Source: Gracilaria gracilis
Taxonomy: Eukaryota > Rhodophyta > Florideophyceae > Gracilariales > Gracilariaceae
DNA length: 64,000 nucleotides
Direction: 5' to 3'
NCBI GenBank assembly: GCA_030374805.1
Contig: JARGSG010000028.1
Coordinates: 372,001-436,000 of the forward strand
The notes under the pieces are model-generated. The model saw only the letters and a list, made by a program, of their open reading frames with translations. It was not told where the DNA came from and did no database searches. The translations under genes were made by a program, and so were the position numbers. Shown here in pieces: positions 19,540-29,395 of the stretch; the first letter of the stretch is position 1; the number at the start of each line of letters is the position of its first letter.

Positions 19540-21435
19540 TCATGAAGAACGACGTATAGTCGTATACTGCTGGCTTGTAATATGAGTAAACTCTGGACTG
19601 GAAGGAGGAGGGGGAAGGCGAAGTAACAAGTAGCCATCATCCACCTGCGTTTGACAACCTCCATCTGCAGACTCCACCTGAACAGACATTTCCCCATCAA
19701 CAAGTTGAACGCGAAATGTGACACGCACATCCGCAAGAAACACATTTTCAATCGTATAACCTGGCCATGCTCGCGGACATCTCGGTCTCAAGAGTAAACG
19801 TCGTTCACTTAACATGTCAATACCAAGCAAACCTTCAACAAGGACGCGAACAAACAAGGCACTTTCGGCCGACAATTGTGCCCAACTCTCATTGTTCTCC
19901 ACGGCAAAAGGAGAAGCAGGTGTCTCACAAAGGCGTCGTTTGGCGTATTGTTGGAGCCGTTTGGTAGCAAGTTCAACAAGGCCGACTCGAAATGCAGCTC
20001 GTATAGCGTATAATGTTGTACGATCCCAGACAACACTGTGAGCACTAGAAGTGAGTACACCATCATCAACCCACAGTTGGTTGAGGCAGTATTCAAGAGC
20101 TTTTTCACCCTGCGCAAGCTCTGCTAAGGCTGTGAGACATGCCCATCCTCTCGCATCCTGGCAATGTTTATAATAAGTATACATTCTTTCATCGTCGCAT
20201 TTGAAATGTTCATGAGTATTGATACGCAACAAACGTGCAGCTGATCGATATTCATCTCTCAAAGAGGGATCATTTGCTTCAATAGCCACCTGCGAAGCTG
20301 CTTCAAAAGCCAATATGGCTAGACAATTGGTCGACAAATTATATGAACCCGATGGAAAGCGCCCTTCTAACTCATCACTCTGAGATGGAATTACGCCATT
20401 TGAAGAGTTAATCAACTTGTCATACAACAAACCGCAGGCAAAGCTAATGCTAGGGAACAACTTGTCCGTGTACCTCTGGTCCGCAAGGTTAAGAACCAAT
20501 AACGAGGTTCCCCAGGCATACATGGCAGCATCACCACGATCTAGGCGTCCAACATACCCACCATCAATCTCAACGCTGTAAGGAACACTTCCGGACTCAT
20601 ACTGAAAGTATTCAGACAGCACAAGAACAGAATTGAGGGCAGACTGCCTCGCGCGGGAGCCAGGGCCGCCCAAATACGCCAGAGCGGGCGCAGCGTACTC
20701 AGCTTGGTCGTTACACCAAACTCCACAATAAAACATGCCACCAGCTGGCGAGTGAACAAGCCCCAACTTGGACGCCTTGAACACGCATTCCTGCACCCTG
20801 ATTTTGGAAAAGTGGTTGAGTAGGCAGATGTTACTGTCTGGACATTGAAGAGAAGCGGACGCGGTCCAATCATCAACCAGACGTTTCCGAAGTAAGAGGT
20901 CTGCAAACGGCACGGAAAACGGTTGAGATTTGGTACAGCTATAATTGATGAGCAGACGCGAGAACGACACCCAAACATCATGTCTGAAAATGGTGTGTCC
21001 ATTGTGTTGACAAACGGAGGTAAGGTTCGGTTTCCTCAGCTGTTCAGACGCAACCTGAGCAAGCGTGTAGTCAAACAGGCAGTAGACAGCCGGCTCTGAA
21101 GGCGATACGAACAGACGTTGAGTGACGGTGGCAGCATCATCAATGAGAGATAGAGAAACGCCATCGTATCTGATGTGAGTGGGAGTTAGCACGACATCGA
21201 AATGAAGGGCGGTTTGCAAATAGCCCCTTGGATGGCCGGGGTGGGCGAATCGAGTCGGGAAAATGGCCTGCACCGAGCGTAGTCCAGCGGCAGAAAGTGT
21301 GATGACTGCGGCGGCATGAAGACCGCAAATCTCGATAGTAGAGGGCGATGTGGGCGATGTGGGCGATGAGGCGGAAGGGGCGGACTGCGACAGCGCCAGC
21401 GACTTTGCGGCGACGTCGGGCGTCCAATTGACCAT
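19540..21435 (-). CDS. Six-hairpin glycosidase-like protein
   Basis: The ATG at 21435 opens a 631-residue single-exon protein. The N-terminal part is beta-rich. The centre carries the block GGMFYCGVWCNDQAEY (about residues 230-245), characteristic of six-hairpin (alpha/alpha)6 glycosidases known mainly from bacteria. It is followed by helical repeats and a short C-terminal beta domain (RLLLRPRCPRAWPGYTIENV), as in GH65/GH78/GH95-type architectures. It probably cleaves a glycosidic bond, but the substrate cannot be told. I see no signal peptide, so it may be cytosolic unless an exon is missing. SPTSPTSPS near residues 25-33 is encoded by a small tandem DNA repeat. It is divergent from the GnT-I-like gene. 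Confidence 0.75.
   Translation of the reverse strand: MVNWTPDVAAKSLALSQSAPSASSPTSPTSPSTIEICGLHAAAVITLSAAGLRSVQAIFPTRFAHPGHPRGYLQTALHFDVVLTPTHIRYDGVSLSLIDDAATVTQRLFVSPSEPAVYCLFDYTLAQVASEQLRKPNLTSVCQHNGHTIFRHDVWVSFSRLLINYSCTKSQPFSVPFADLLLRKRLVDDWTASASLQCPDSNICLLNHFSKIRVQECVFKASKLGLVHSPAGGMFYCGVWCNDQAEYAAPALAYLGGPGSRARQSALNSVLVLSEYFQYESGSVPYSVEIDGGYVGRLDRGDAAMYAWGTSLLVLNLADQRYTDKLFPSISFACGLLYDKLINSSNGVIPSQSDELEGRFPSGSYNLSTNCLAILAFEAASQVAIEANDPSLRDEYRSAARLLRINTHEHFKCDDERMYTYYKHCQDARGWACLTALAELAQGEKALEYCLNQLWVDDGVLTSSAHSVVWDRTTLYAIRAAFRVGLVELATKRLQQYAKRRLCETPASPFAVENNESWAQLSAESALFVRVLVEGLLGIDMLSERRLLLRPRCPRAWPGYTIENVFLADVRVTFRVQLVDGEMSVQVESADGGCQTQVDDGYLLLRLPPPPSSPEFTHITSQQYTTIRRSS
21347..21375 (-). 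repeat. Nine-base tandem repeat inside the coding sequence
   Basis: Three copies of GGGCGATGT/GGGCGATGA lie in the glycosidase gene and encode the Ser-Pro-Thr repeat. The array stays in frame. Confidence 0.75.
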
Positions 21436-21899
21436 TGTACAGCGTCAAGCGCGCGGAGATGAAAGTCGTGGGAGCTGTGAGCAGCAGAACGTGAAGAGGA
21501 GAAGTGCTGTGGTAGAATGTGCTGAGAGACGCGCCCTTGAGCAGAGGCGCACAATAGCATCAACGTGACGCACGCGTGACGGATCAAACCTTTTTGACTG
21601 GATACACGGCGGTTCCTCGTGACGAGGGCGTGCAATCTGTCACGTTTGCATGCTGTCAACGATTGGAAGCACATAGAAAGTAACCTTACGTGTCTGTGTG
21701 TGCTTCCGTGCGGTTTCGGATGCACCACGGCACTGCTTCCGAAGCAGACACAGACACGTTTCAGCTGTCAGCTTTGCGACGTGTACAGCATCTTGTACAG
21801 TACGCGCTGCTCACGCGCTGCAGCTTGGTGAGGAGGAGGTCCAAAACCTTCGCCTGTGTCCCGACATCCGTAACCCCTATCTCAGTCTGCCCCATCGAT
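21436..21899. promoter_or_regulatory. Divergent promoter region, glycosidase and GnT-I-like genes
   Basis: This is 464 bases between two divergent starts. It includes closely spaced ACGTGAC and GCGTGAC motifs at about 21563-21580. No core promoter element is certain. Confidence 0.4.
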
Positions 21900-23171
21900 A
21901 TGACGTGCGCCGATGGTGAATGCCAGTCGCTTCGCCCGTCGTCGCCAATCTCTCCGAGTCGCATCGTGCGACGCGGCTTAGTGTGGCTATCTCGCTTTCT
22001 TCTGGTCGCCGTCTTCTTCCTGTCCAAGGCCAAGCTGGTGACCATCGAGCCTCCCTTCACATCCACATCCACATCGTCGCTACTTCATCAGAGCACCGCT
22101 GTACTGCTCATAACTCATTCACGACCGCATTATCTCAATCGATCATTAACTTCACTACTGCGATATCATCCAAACACGCAAGAATTTCCGGTCGTTGTTT
22201 CAAAGGACCAGCAGGATGGCGAGCATGCTCACATTGACAGCCTTTTGGAGCACTTTGCTCACCGAGCTGAGCGTCAGGGAGTGCCGTTTTATACGTGGGC
22301 ACATGCAAAATGTTACGCGGAACAGCCCGATGAAGAGCCAGCCTTCGTCGATGCAGCCGCATACCGTAGAATAACGCGCCATTACTACTGGGCGCTGTCC
22401 ACGCTCTTCTCTACCCCACTGGCAGCTCACCAGATTGACCGCGTCATAATTCTCGAGGATGACATGGAAATCGCGTCGGATACGTTGGAGTACTTCAAGG
22501 CTTTCACCCCAATGCTAGAGTCTGATCCCTCATTGTTTTGTATCTCCGCCTGGAATGACAATGGCATTCAAACATTAAATCTAAACAACTCTCAATTTCA
22601 TCGCACCGATTTCTTCCCTGGTCTCGGATGGATGCTCACACGCGCTATCTGGCATGAACTGCAACCAAAATGGCCGTCCATATACTGGGATGATTGGGTG
22701 CGGCATCCAGAACAAACAAAACACCGCCATTGTATACGTCCCGAAGTGAGCAGAACCGCAAACTTTGGTGAAAAGGGAGTTTCACAATCATTTCACTTTC
22801 AAAAACATGTCTCACAGGTGCTGTTGTCGCAACAAGCTGTGGATTTTTCAAGTCTTAATCTTTCGTACTTGCATGCTGATCAGTATGACCAGCTTATATT
22901 TGGGCGCATGAGAAAGGCTGTGCAACTTCGATTTTCAAATTACCTCACCAGCAGACCTCAGGATTCCGATGTGATTGCTTTTTACCCGGATGATAACATG
23001 GAAGCTATTAGTCGACGTACGGGTATAATGGGCGATCATCGAAACGGGGTGCGACGCACTAGTTACAAGGGCGTTGTCGTGATTCCGTGGAACGGACACT
23101 GGGCTTTCATTGTCAGCAAGAGCTGGCAGCCACCACAAGGGGTTCAGCTTGAGGGTCCACTTTGTTGTTAA
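21900..23171 (+). CDS. GnT-I-like glycosyltransferase (GT13 family), type II membrane protein
   Basis: The open frame extends upstream, but the ATG at 21900 gives the expected build, with 423 residues: a short polar N-terminus, one signal-anchor segment (LVWLSRFLLVAVFFLSK) and a lumenal catalytic domain. AVLLITHSRPHYLNRSL starts the GT-A fold. IILEDDMEI (about residues 182-190) is the metal-binding EDD motif, and SAWNDNG and FPGLGWML match conserved GT13 blocks. So do YWDDWVRHPEQ and RPEVSRTANFGEKGVSQS. The family transfers GlcNAc from UDP-GlcNAc to the alpha-1,3 mannose of N-glycans in the Golgi, or to O-mannose in POMGNT1. True GnT-I activity is probable, not proven. It ends 135 bases before the convergent EF-hand gene. 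Confidence 0.88.
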   Translation: MTCADGECQSLRPSSPISPSRIVRRGLVWLSRFLLVAVFFLSKAKLVTIEPPFTSTSTSSLLHQSTAVLLITHSRPHYLNRSLTSLLRYHPNTQEFPVVVSKDQQDGEHAHIDSLLEHFAHRAERQGVPFYTWAHAKCYAEQPDEEPAFVDAAAYRRITRHYYWALSTLFSTPLAAHQIDRVIILEDDMEIASDTLEYFKAFTPMLESDPSLFCISAWNDNGIQTLNLNNSQFHRTDFFPGLGWMLTRAIWHELQPKWPSIYWDDWVRHPEQTKHRHCIRPEVSRTANFGEKGVSQSFHFQKHVSQVLLSQQAVDFSSLNLSYLHADQYDQLIFGRMRKAVQLRFSNYLTSRPQDSDVIAFYPDDNMEAISRRTGIMGDHRNGVRRTSYKGVVVIPWNGHWAFIVSKSWQPPQGVQLEGPLCC

Positions 23172-23306
23172 CTTATTCACTCGCTTTTCTTGCCATTGAG
23201 ATATTGGTGGCCACTACCTTAAGAGCTAAAATAACACCAATAACAGCACATGATTGTCAGAATCGCTGCCATGTTCTTTTCACTTGTACAAAAACGAGAA
23301 TTAGTG

Positions 23307-23935
23307 TTACGTACCGACTCCGAACAACACCTTGAAAAGCAACTTCGGAATGTGTTTTCCAAAAGGAATTTTGTCGTGTATGATCGCTGCTGAGCCTGGT
23401 AACACCACCATTGACATCAATGAAGTCAACAACATTTGTTCTATGAACATCACCCCTCCATCATCAAACCACTCCACTGCCATATCAAAAAACTCCTCCT
23501 CCGAGAGCGTGGACGATGAATCCTTGTCATGTTTCTTCATGAGCTTTAAGATGGATTCCGACGTGGGTGGTTGCATAAGACCGGGACTATGGCGAGCAAG
23601 ATTGTAATGTACATGACACATTGCCACCGTCTTTCATTGGTTGTTCGTTAGTTTTTGCGCGCCGGAAGTGTTCAAGGTAGTAGTTCTTTGTTGTTTGCTC
23701 TTACCAATTCGTTAGAGTCCATACTACCATCCTTGTTGGTGTCAAACTTGGAAAACACTTTCGACACAACCGTTCGGAACACCGGAGTGGAGGAGATCTT
23801 TGTGGGAATAACGAAGTTACTTAGTTGCATCGTGCTCGTTCTACAGTGCGGCGGAGCGGAAGGAGCAAAGGTGAGGAAGATACAAGGGGTGATGGATTGG
23901 GGAGACGGATGGATGAAGAGCGAGGGGGACTCCAT
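23307..23935 (-). CDS. Two-EF-hand calcium-binding protein with a hydrophobic C-terminus
   Basis: The gene is read by splicing. Exon 1 ends at 23705. The intron is 23704-23631 (74 bases, GTAAGA...AAAG). Exon 2 is 23630-23307. The ATG at 23935 gives 184 residues, and a second in-frame ATG at 23830 gives 149. The extra 35 residues (MESPSLFIHPSPQSITP) are Ser/Pro-rich with an early Phe, like a red-algal plastid leader. Counted from 23830, EF loop 1 (DTNKDGSMDSNE) is at 30-41, interrupted by the intron at its end, and EF loop 2 (DKDSSSTLSEEE) is at 77-88. After it come a hydrophobic stretch (FIEQMLLTSLMSMVVLPG) and a basic tail. This suggests a membrane-attached calcium sensor, perhaps in the plastid. 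The partner is unknown. Confidence 0.8.
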
Positions 23936-24155
23936 TCGCGCGCGGAGATTTCGGTCGTACACAGTGTAGAGCGCGAACAATAAAACGTGTCGATCTTGGC
24001 ACCGAAAGTTGAGGAAACCACACGTGTACCGCGTGGCATTATTACGTGTAGAAAGCGAAGTTGTGACGTGTTTATTGCTGGCGGTGCGCAGATGCGCAAG
24101 TTCACCTTCGCGGTCCATAGACCTGATGAATAGTTAGTTTTCGCCACTATTGCCC

Positions 24156-25049
24156 TCAGTTGTTCTGGTTGAGCGGCATGGTCGGGCCAGAGATCCTGGT
24201 GAGATACGACTTGGCCGACGCCGAGTCGGCGAGCAACGGTTTTCCGGACAGCGTATAGCCTCTACCACTTTCGGCCACCTTATTCGGCAGTGGTAGTCCA
24301 AGCTTCCACAGCTTGATGAGATACTTCTGAGCGTGACTTCTCACCAATTGTGCGCGTCTGGTGCCGATGTACTTTGCACATTGCTCCCAGTTCCTGCCGT
24401 ATAGCTCCAAGCTTTCTTTGAAACGCTGGTGCTCTTCTTCTGTCCACGGTCTGGCGGGCGCTCTTGTTCGCTTCGATTTGTTAGTCTTTGAGCGTTTGGT
24501 CTTGCTGACACGTTTGTTTGCAATCGGTGAGTGCACACTGCGCGACGAATTGGCCTGTGTTGACACGAAGCTGCGCTCTGAGTTAGTGCGTGATGGAGTT
24601 GTTTGAGCGGGCTTTTGCAACGCCATTTCCAGCTCATGCTTGATTCGTTCCTTGTTGGTTGCAAAGTAAGAGTGATGAAGCTTCGAAAAGGCGTGCTGCT
24701 GCTGCGCAAAGACGGCTTGCTCCGGTAGATGGAACAAAGTGAGCGCAGGCGATGTGTTGGTGTAGGCATCGGCATCACAGTCGGCAACGGGCATCAACAA
24801 GGACGCGCTGTGGTCATCGGTGCGCTCTGCAACGCTTTCGGCAAGCTCCAGATGCGTGGCTCCGCTGCAGCTGGCAGTATGGACGTCAGGTGCGGTGGGC
24901 GAGGCTGGAAGGTCGAACAAAGGAATTGGCTGGTGCGCGAATGGCTCTGACATGGTGAGAGAAGGAGGTTGACATTGGTCGAGTTGTTGAAGGTCGGGCG
25001 GCAAAACGGCATGGCGCATCCATTCAGAGTGTGCTTCGAAGGAGTCCAT
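24156..25049 (-). CDS. MYB-related transcription factor, SHAQKY type
   Basis: The open frame reaches 25073 but begins with TTG. The first ATG, at 25049, gives 297 residues. A single MYB repeat lies at about residues 198-250: RPWTEEEHQRFKESLELYG, NWEQCAKYIGTRRAQLVRSH, then AQKYLIKLWKLG. The third-helix motif is SHAQKYL, where plant CCA1/LHY/RVE and MYBST1-like factors usually have SHAQKYF. A basic run before it (KTKRSKTNKSKRTRAP) is a likely nuclear signal. The N-terminal half is acidic and Ser/Pro/Gln-rich. It probably binds GATAA- or evening-element-like DNA, by family analogy. It is divergent from the two-RRM gene across a GC-rich promoter. Confidence 0.88.
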   Translation of the reverse strand: MDSFEAHSEWMRHAVLPPDLQQLDQCQPPSLTMSEPFAHQPIPLFDLPASPTAPDVHTASCSGATHLELAESVAERTDDHSASLLMPVADCDADAYTNTSPALTLFHLPEQAVFAQQQHAFSKLHHSYFATNKERIKHELEMALQKPAQTTPSRTNSERSFVSTQANSSRSVHSPIANKRVSKTKRSKTNKSKRTRAPARPWTEEEHQRFKESLELYGRNWEQCAKYIGTRRAQLVRSHAQKYLIKLWKLGLPLPNKVAESGRGYTLSGKPLLADSASAKSYLTRISGPTMPLNQNN

Positions 25050-25762
25050 GGGGATGAAAGACAGCCGATTCAAGTGGGCGAGGGAAGGAGAGCAGACGAA
25101 TCCGCGGATGGCGAAGGCGATGCATTCGGATGACGAGTGCGCGCGGATGAGTTAAGAAGCCATTTACGGTGAGTGCGAGCGAAGGTTTGGCACTGGCTGA
25201 GAGCGAATCCGGCGGCGAGAAGAGCGAGAGCAAGACAAGCGGACCGATGAGCCATTGCGTAATCAACGGCACGAAACGAGCGCGTGAGCTGGAGCTCTAC
25301 GGTTTGCGCCGAGGCGACGGACAGGGCGCATGCGCCGGGACGCGCAGGACAGCGCGGTGCGCGCACTTATCGAGCAGCGCGCCACGGCAGTTCGATAGCA
25401 GCGCTGACGGCAGTTCGATACGACGGGCGCAACGTGATCGGCCGCTGCGCAGCCGATCGCAGCGCGCGCAGGTGCCGCCGAGCGCGGCACGGTTTTGGCG
25501 CCAAAAGGTGCGCGCTGTGCACGTGGCCACTTGTGCACATTGCTGACGCGCCGCTGCCTTCGCTTCGCGCGCGTCGCTTTCCGACCGTTGCGTGTGCGCT
25601 TTGCGTCTTGTGTTGCTGCCACAACACGCACAGCCCGCGCCGCTGCGTCGCCGCTGCGCCACAGTTGTGAACTTTTGTCTAGACAGTTGCCAGCTTCGCT
25701 GCAGCACACTTAAAGATACCAAGTAAGGGTTACCACTTACGCTGCGTCCCGTGTTCAACGTC
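25050..25762. promoter_or_regulatory. GC-rich divergent promoter, MYB and two-RRM genes
   Basis: This is 713 bases, strongly CpG-rich at about 25300-25660, with repeated GCGC/CGCA runs. Several long open frames here on both strands are composition artefacts. No discrete element is certain. Confidence 0.45.
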
Positions 25763-26995
25763 ATGGCGGGTGCGTTGCATGTGGGCGTGCCTTCCACTTC
25801 TGCTCCCCATCCCGCCCCCACCACCACCCACAAGAAGGTGTTTGTCGGCGGTCTGTCTTGGGAGACTGATGAACAAAGCCTGCGCGACTATTTCGGCCGA
25901 TATGGCTCCGTGTCCGACTGCGTCATCATGCGCGACAGACTCACTGGCCATCCGCGCGGCTTTGGCTTCGTCACGTACGATGATCAACTCGTGGCCGAGC
26001 GTGTTGCCGCAGAGTTTCATGAGCTGGATGGGCGCCAGGTGGAGGCAAAGATTGCCGTGCCGCGTTCCGAGTGCGTGCCACCTTCCCGGAACAATGCGTG
26101 GCGCGCCACCAAGAAGGTGTTCATTGGCGGCTTGCCGGCCACCTGTCGCGAGTCTGACCTTCACGCTCACTTCATTCGTTTCGGTGATATCGCCGAATGT
26201 CAGGTCATGTACGACCATCAGACGGGCAATTCCAGGGGCTTCGGTTTTGTCACTTTCACCTCCGAACTCACTGTTGACAAGGTGGTGGACATTGATCATG
26301 AGATCATGCAAAAGCATGTCGAGGTGAAGCGTGCTGAACCCAAGCAAGCGCTTGAGGCACGTCGCGGACGTGAGGCAGCTGGCGCAGCTCTACCGTTTTC
26401 ATCATCGCAACCGTCATCCTCATCGTTTAACGTGTCGCCACAGAAGCAACACACTCATCTTCCGCAGACTTCACAAACCTTGCAATCACATCTTGCCTCT
26501 GCCACTTCTATTCCCTACGCCTCGTTTCCCTCCGCCTTGCCAAACGCCGCCCCTCTTTCTATGGCGCGCTCACCGCCTACACAAGCACCGTTCCAGTCAT
26601 TCTCACCGTGGTCCGGCGTGTTCTCATCCGGCGCAGGTTCTAGTTGGAATGCGGTTCAATCATCGTCTGCGTTTGTGTCCACCAAGATGAAGGAGGCTGT
26701 GTCAATGCGCAACTCTCATTCTGCTGCTACAGGAGCAACATCAATATCACCCCCTTCCAGTTCAATAGCGTCTCAATCGTCTCCTCGTGCTACACCGGCA
26801 GGAATGGGATTCTTCACGCCGGCACAACCTTATTCTCCGGATCTTGCTCAATGTGCTTATGATGCTTTTTATTCGCCGTCTGCTCCGCTTACCTCTTTTG
26901 CGAGCGATCTTGCAAGTGTGATACCTAGCGCTAGAACAGAACGGAGATTTCATCCGTATTCCACGAGGGAGCGAATCGAGCGTTCATATCGTTGA
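25763..26995 (+). CDS. Two-RRM RNA-binding protein (Musashi/hnRNP A type)
   Basis: The frame opens upstream with GTG. The ATG at 25763 (MAGALHV) gives 410 residues. RRM1 is at about 25-98, with RNP2 VFVGGL and RNP1 RGFGFVTY. RRM2 is at about 118-190, with VFIGGL and RGFGFVTF. They are joined by a short linker, as in Musashi, DAZAP1 and hnRNP A proteins. The rest is Ser/Pro/Thr-rich, low in charge and likely disordered, ending in RTERRFHPYSTRERIERSYR. The family binds short UAG- or GU-rich motifs in mRNAs to control translation, splicing or stability, in the nucleus or cytoplasm. The specific role here is not known. Confidence 0.9.
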   Translation: MAGALHVGVPSTSAPHPAPTTTHKKVFVGGLSWETDEQSLRDYFGRYGSVSDCVIMRDRLTGHPRGFGFVTYDDQLVAERVAAEFHELDGRQVEAKIAVPRSECVPPSRNNAWRATKKVFIGGLPATCRESDLHAHFIRFGDIAECQVMYDHQTGNSRGFGFVTFTSELTVDKVVDIDHEIMQKHVEVKRAEPKQALEARRGREAAGAALPFSSSQPSSSSFNVSPQKQHTHLPQTSQTLQSHLASATSIPYASFPSALPNAAPLSMARSPPTQAPFQSFSPWSGVFSSGAGSSWNAVQSSSAFVSTKMKEAVSMRNSHSAATGATSISPPSSSIASQSSPRATPAGMGFFTPAQPYSPDLAQCAYDAFYSPSAPLTSFASDLASVIPSARTERRFHPYSTRERIERSYR

Positions 26996-28085
26996 GTGCG
27001 ACGTGCTGTTACAATTTCTGTATGTGAAAACGGTGTGTTCGGCTTGGCTATCCCCCATTCCCTCCCTTCTATTTTTCCTCGGTGCACAGATCATGACGAG
27101 CGGGTTTTACCCTCTTCATTTCCTTCTTCACTTCTTTTATAGCACAATGGTATGTTCTAGCATTTGTATGTACTGTAGCCGTCTGTTTCCAACTTGTGTA
27201 GTGTTGTAATGTCCACAGCTTCATTACAATAGCCATCTCTGGTAAAGAATTTAGTTGCTCTACTGTTCTTCTCGCGTTGAGCAAGCACGCTCTTTGGGCA
27301 TAATGTCAAACGTAGCATATTCTCTTCAAGCCTTTTGAGTGCATTTGACAAACGCTTTCATCCAAGTTATGAGATACGTAAAGAGCTCAATAATGGCACA
27401 TGTGCTTAGTACAATGCCTGCTATTCTTTTTCCAAGGTTCAACAGAATGTAAGAATTATGTTGCCAAAGACGTTGGCGAGTATGTTTAGCTTGATATCGC
27501 CCAGCACTGTACTGGTAACGTTCCCTCAATCCAATTGAACACCCTGGACATCTATGTAGGAAGGGACACCCCCGTCTGGTCGGTAACCAAGCTCAATTAA
27601 GACTACACGAAGAATGTTTTCGCTGAAAGAAACGCTGTCCCATGCGGAAAGTCAGGACGCTGTCAGGCAACTGATCTGCATCATGTTGAAGGAATTTGGC
27701 CTATGTTGGAAACGAGAACATAAATCCGTTTCGTTTCGCTTGAGGCAGCGAATGGAAGACAGGAGCACCAAAGAAAATGGATCGCACGGGGCAACGAGAG
27801 CCACCATTTCTGCCGATATTCATGAGAAACGCCCTGTCCGATATTTTCCATTCAACAGACTACAGGTATGCAGTAGCATCAAACTTCGTATAAATTTCTG
27901 GCAAGGCGTTACGAGCATCACACTGGAAACAACGTGTAGTGGAAGGCGATACTTGTAAACCTTGTGTGTGTAGATGCATGGAAGCGGGACTTCTTTCTCT
28001 CTCATTTATAGGCCTTCCTTATCACACTGAACGTGATTCATGAAAGGCTATGAGATATTAGGACGTTGATTCCATCTCTTCTTCT

Positions 28086-28130
28086 TCTTTCTTCTTTATT
28101 GTGGACAGCAGTTTTCTATTTGCTAAACTG
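28086..28130 (+). repeat. Dispersed repeat B, copy 2
   Basis: It shares CTTCTTTATTGTGGACAGCA and TTTTCTATT with 11125-11165, and lies after a CTT-rich pyrimidine run. It is intergenic like copy 1. Confidence 0.6.
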
Positions 28131-28671
28131 ATTCCATCATGGGCGATTGATTCAGGAACATTACAAGTCCGACGGTGTAAGGTTGGCTTTTCCTTTCTCT
28201 CGCTCTTTTTGGAGCATACAAGCCCAATTACAACTACGGGCGCAAAGGTAAAGATAGTACTCGCGTTAAGAGAAACAGACACAGCAATGGAAACAGATCG
28301 CATGTGCCCATGTCGATTCCAATAACACATCTTGATACCTTGCTTGATACATGTTGATCTTCTTCTCATTACTTATGCGACACCGTACGCTTATTCTCTC
28401 GTATCGTGAGAGCTTGCTATAGAGCCCCAACAGTTTACAACGCCTTCCTTAAAAACGAGATCACTAAAGATCTATTGCCCCGTTACACACACTGAGCGAC
28501 TATATACTGTTTCCAAGCATTAGGTACCCAAGGTGTTCTCAGTTTGTCTGACTATTTTGCTACCGATGCTTCTCATCTGTTCATCAATTGGTCTGATCTT
28601 GATGTGTTGATGGAGGGTTCTTTATTGCCTTCCATGAGCTGTCTTTACGAATGTATTGCGAGATGGGTTGA

Positions 28672-28908
28672 GTCGCGACTGGTGTTGATGGTCACAGTTT
28701 CAGCAGGTCGCCGATTACCGAGAACGCTTCCTGTGAGGCTGTTCGGTGCTTGTGCGCCGTTCCAACTGCCCCCCACGGTATGGGTGCTTTCTACTACACT
28801 GGGGACCCCAACGACCGTCATTGCCTGCCACCGCGAGAGTTAGAGAGGCTACTCTACACACTAAACACCGCCTTTTGCCTGCGGCTCTACATCCCCGAAG
28901 GAGGCTAG
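28672..28908 (+). other. Stop-to-stop open stretch, possible gene relic
   Basis: A 78-codon stretch without an ATG start reads as protein-like in its second half (MGAFYYTGDPNDRHCLPPR). It has no neighbouring exon or domain that I recognise. It could be an eroded exon or chance. Confidence 0.2.
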
Positions 28909-29395
28909 CATCTTTAGAGCGGAATTGAAGTCAAAAATACCATACTCGATAACCGTGTGCTACCTACAGTAAAGTACCACCTCATTGCTCTTCACTGTTT
29001 CATAGCGTGTGCTTTTCTTTGGGATATCTATTTTTGTTCTCATTGCATTGGAACCCTTGTTGGAACGCGGAGCCTAACATTATGAGATCGTCGGAATACT
29101 TAAACCTTGAGACCAGGATTGAACTCAATCCTATGGAAGTCTATTAGTGAGGACTTTCATGCGTCCATCACAAGTCCTGGGTCAAATAACGGCGAAGAGA
29201 ACATATGAATCGATGACATGATTTAAATTCATTGGAAGGATTCGGGAGAACAGGTGCACGTCTGAGTATCACTCGAAAGCGCCTGATATCGACAAAATCG
29301 ACCACGTCAGTAGTATATGTTGCCGTCTACAATAAGCTATTAGTGAGCATAGGTTCCTATGTCCTGAGAAGTGACCAACAAAACAAAACGGCCAC

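Larger units (their letters stand above)
26996..29395. other. Gene-poor intergenic, 2.4 kb
   Basis: This is the 3' flank of the two-RRM gene followed by AT-rich DNA with no supported gene. A 114-codon frame at 27614-27958 and a 99-codon frame at 28544-28843 have no domain. Dispersed repeat B copy 2 lies at about 28086-28130. An inverted repeat, AGGATTGA-AC-TCAATCCT, lies at about 29116-29133. A stop-to-stop open stretch at 28672-28908 is noted separately. Confidence 0.5.

Noticed and set aside
25263-25833. Long open frames on both strands in GC-rich DNA
   Set aside because: High GC removes stop codons. The translations are Arg/Ala/Cys-rich with no domain, and all frames are open at once.
27614-27958. 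A 114-codon plus-strand frame
   Set aside because: It has no domain, poor start context, no splice partner, and sits in a gene-poor AT-rich stretch.
29116-29133. AGGATTGA-AC-TCAATCCT as a possible tRNA T-arm
   Set aside because: It has no 7-base TTC loop, no acceptor or anticodon stem around it and no A-box. It is only a small inverted repeat.
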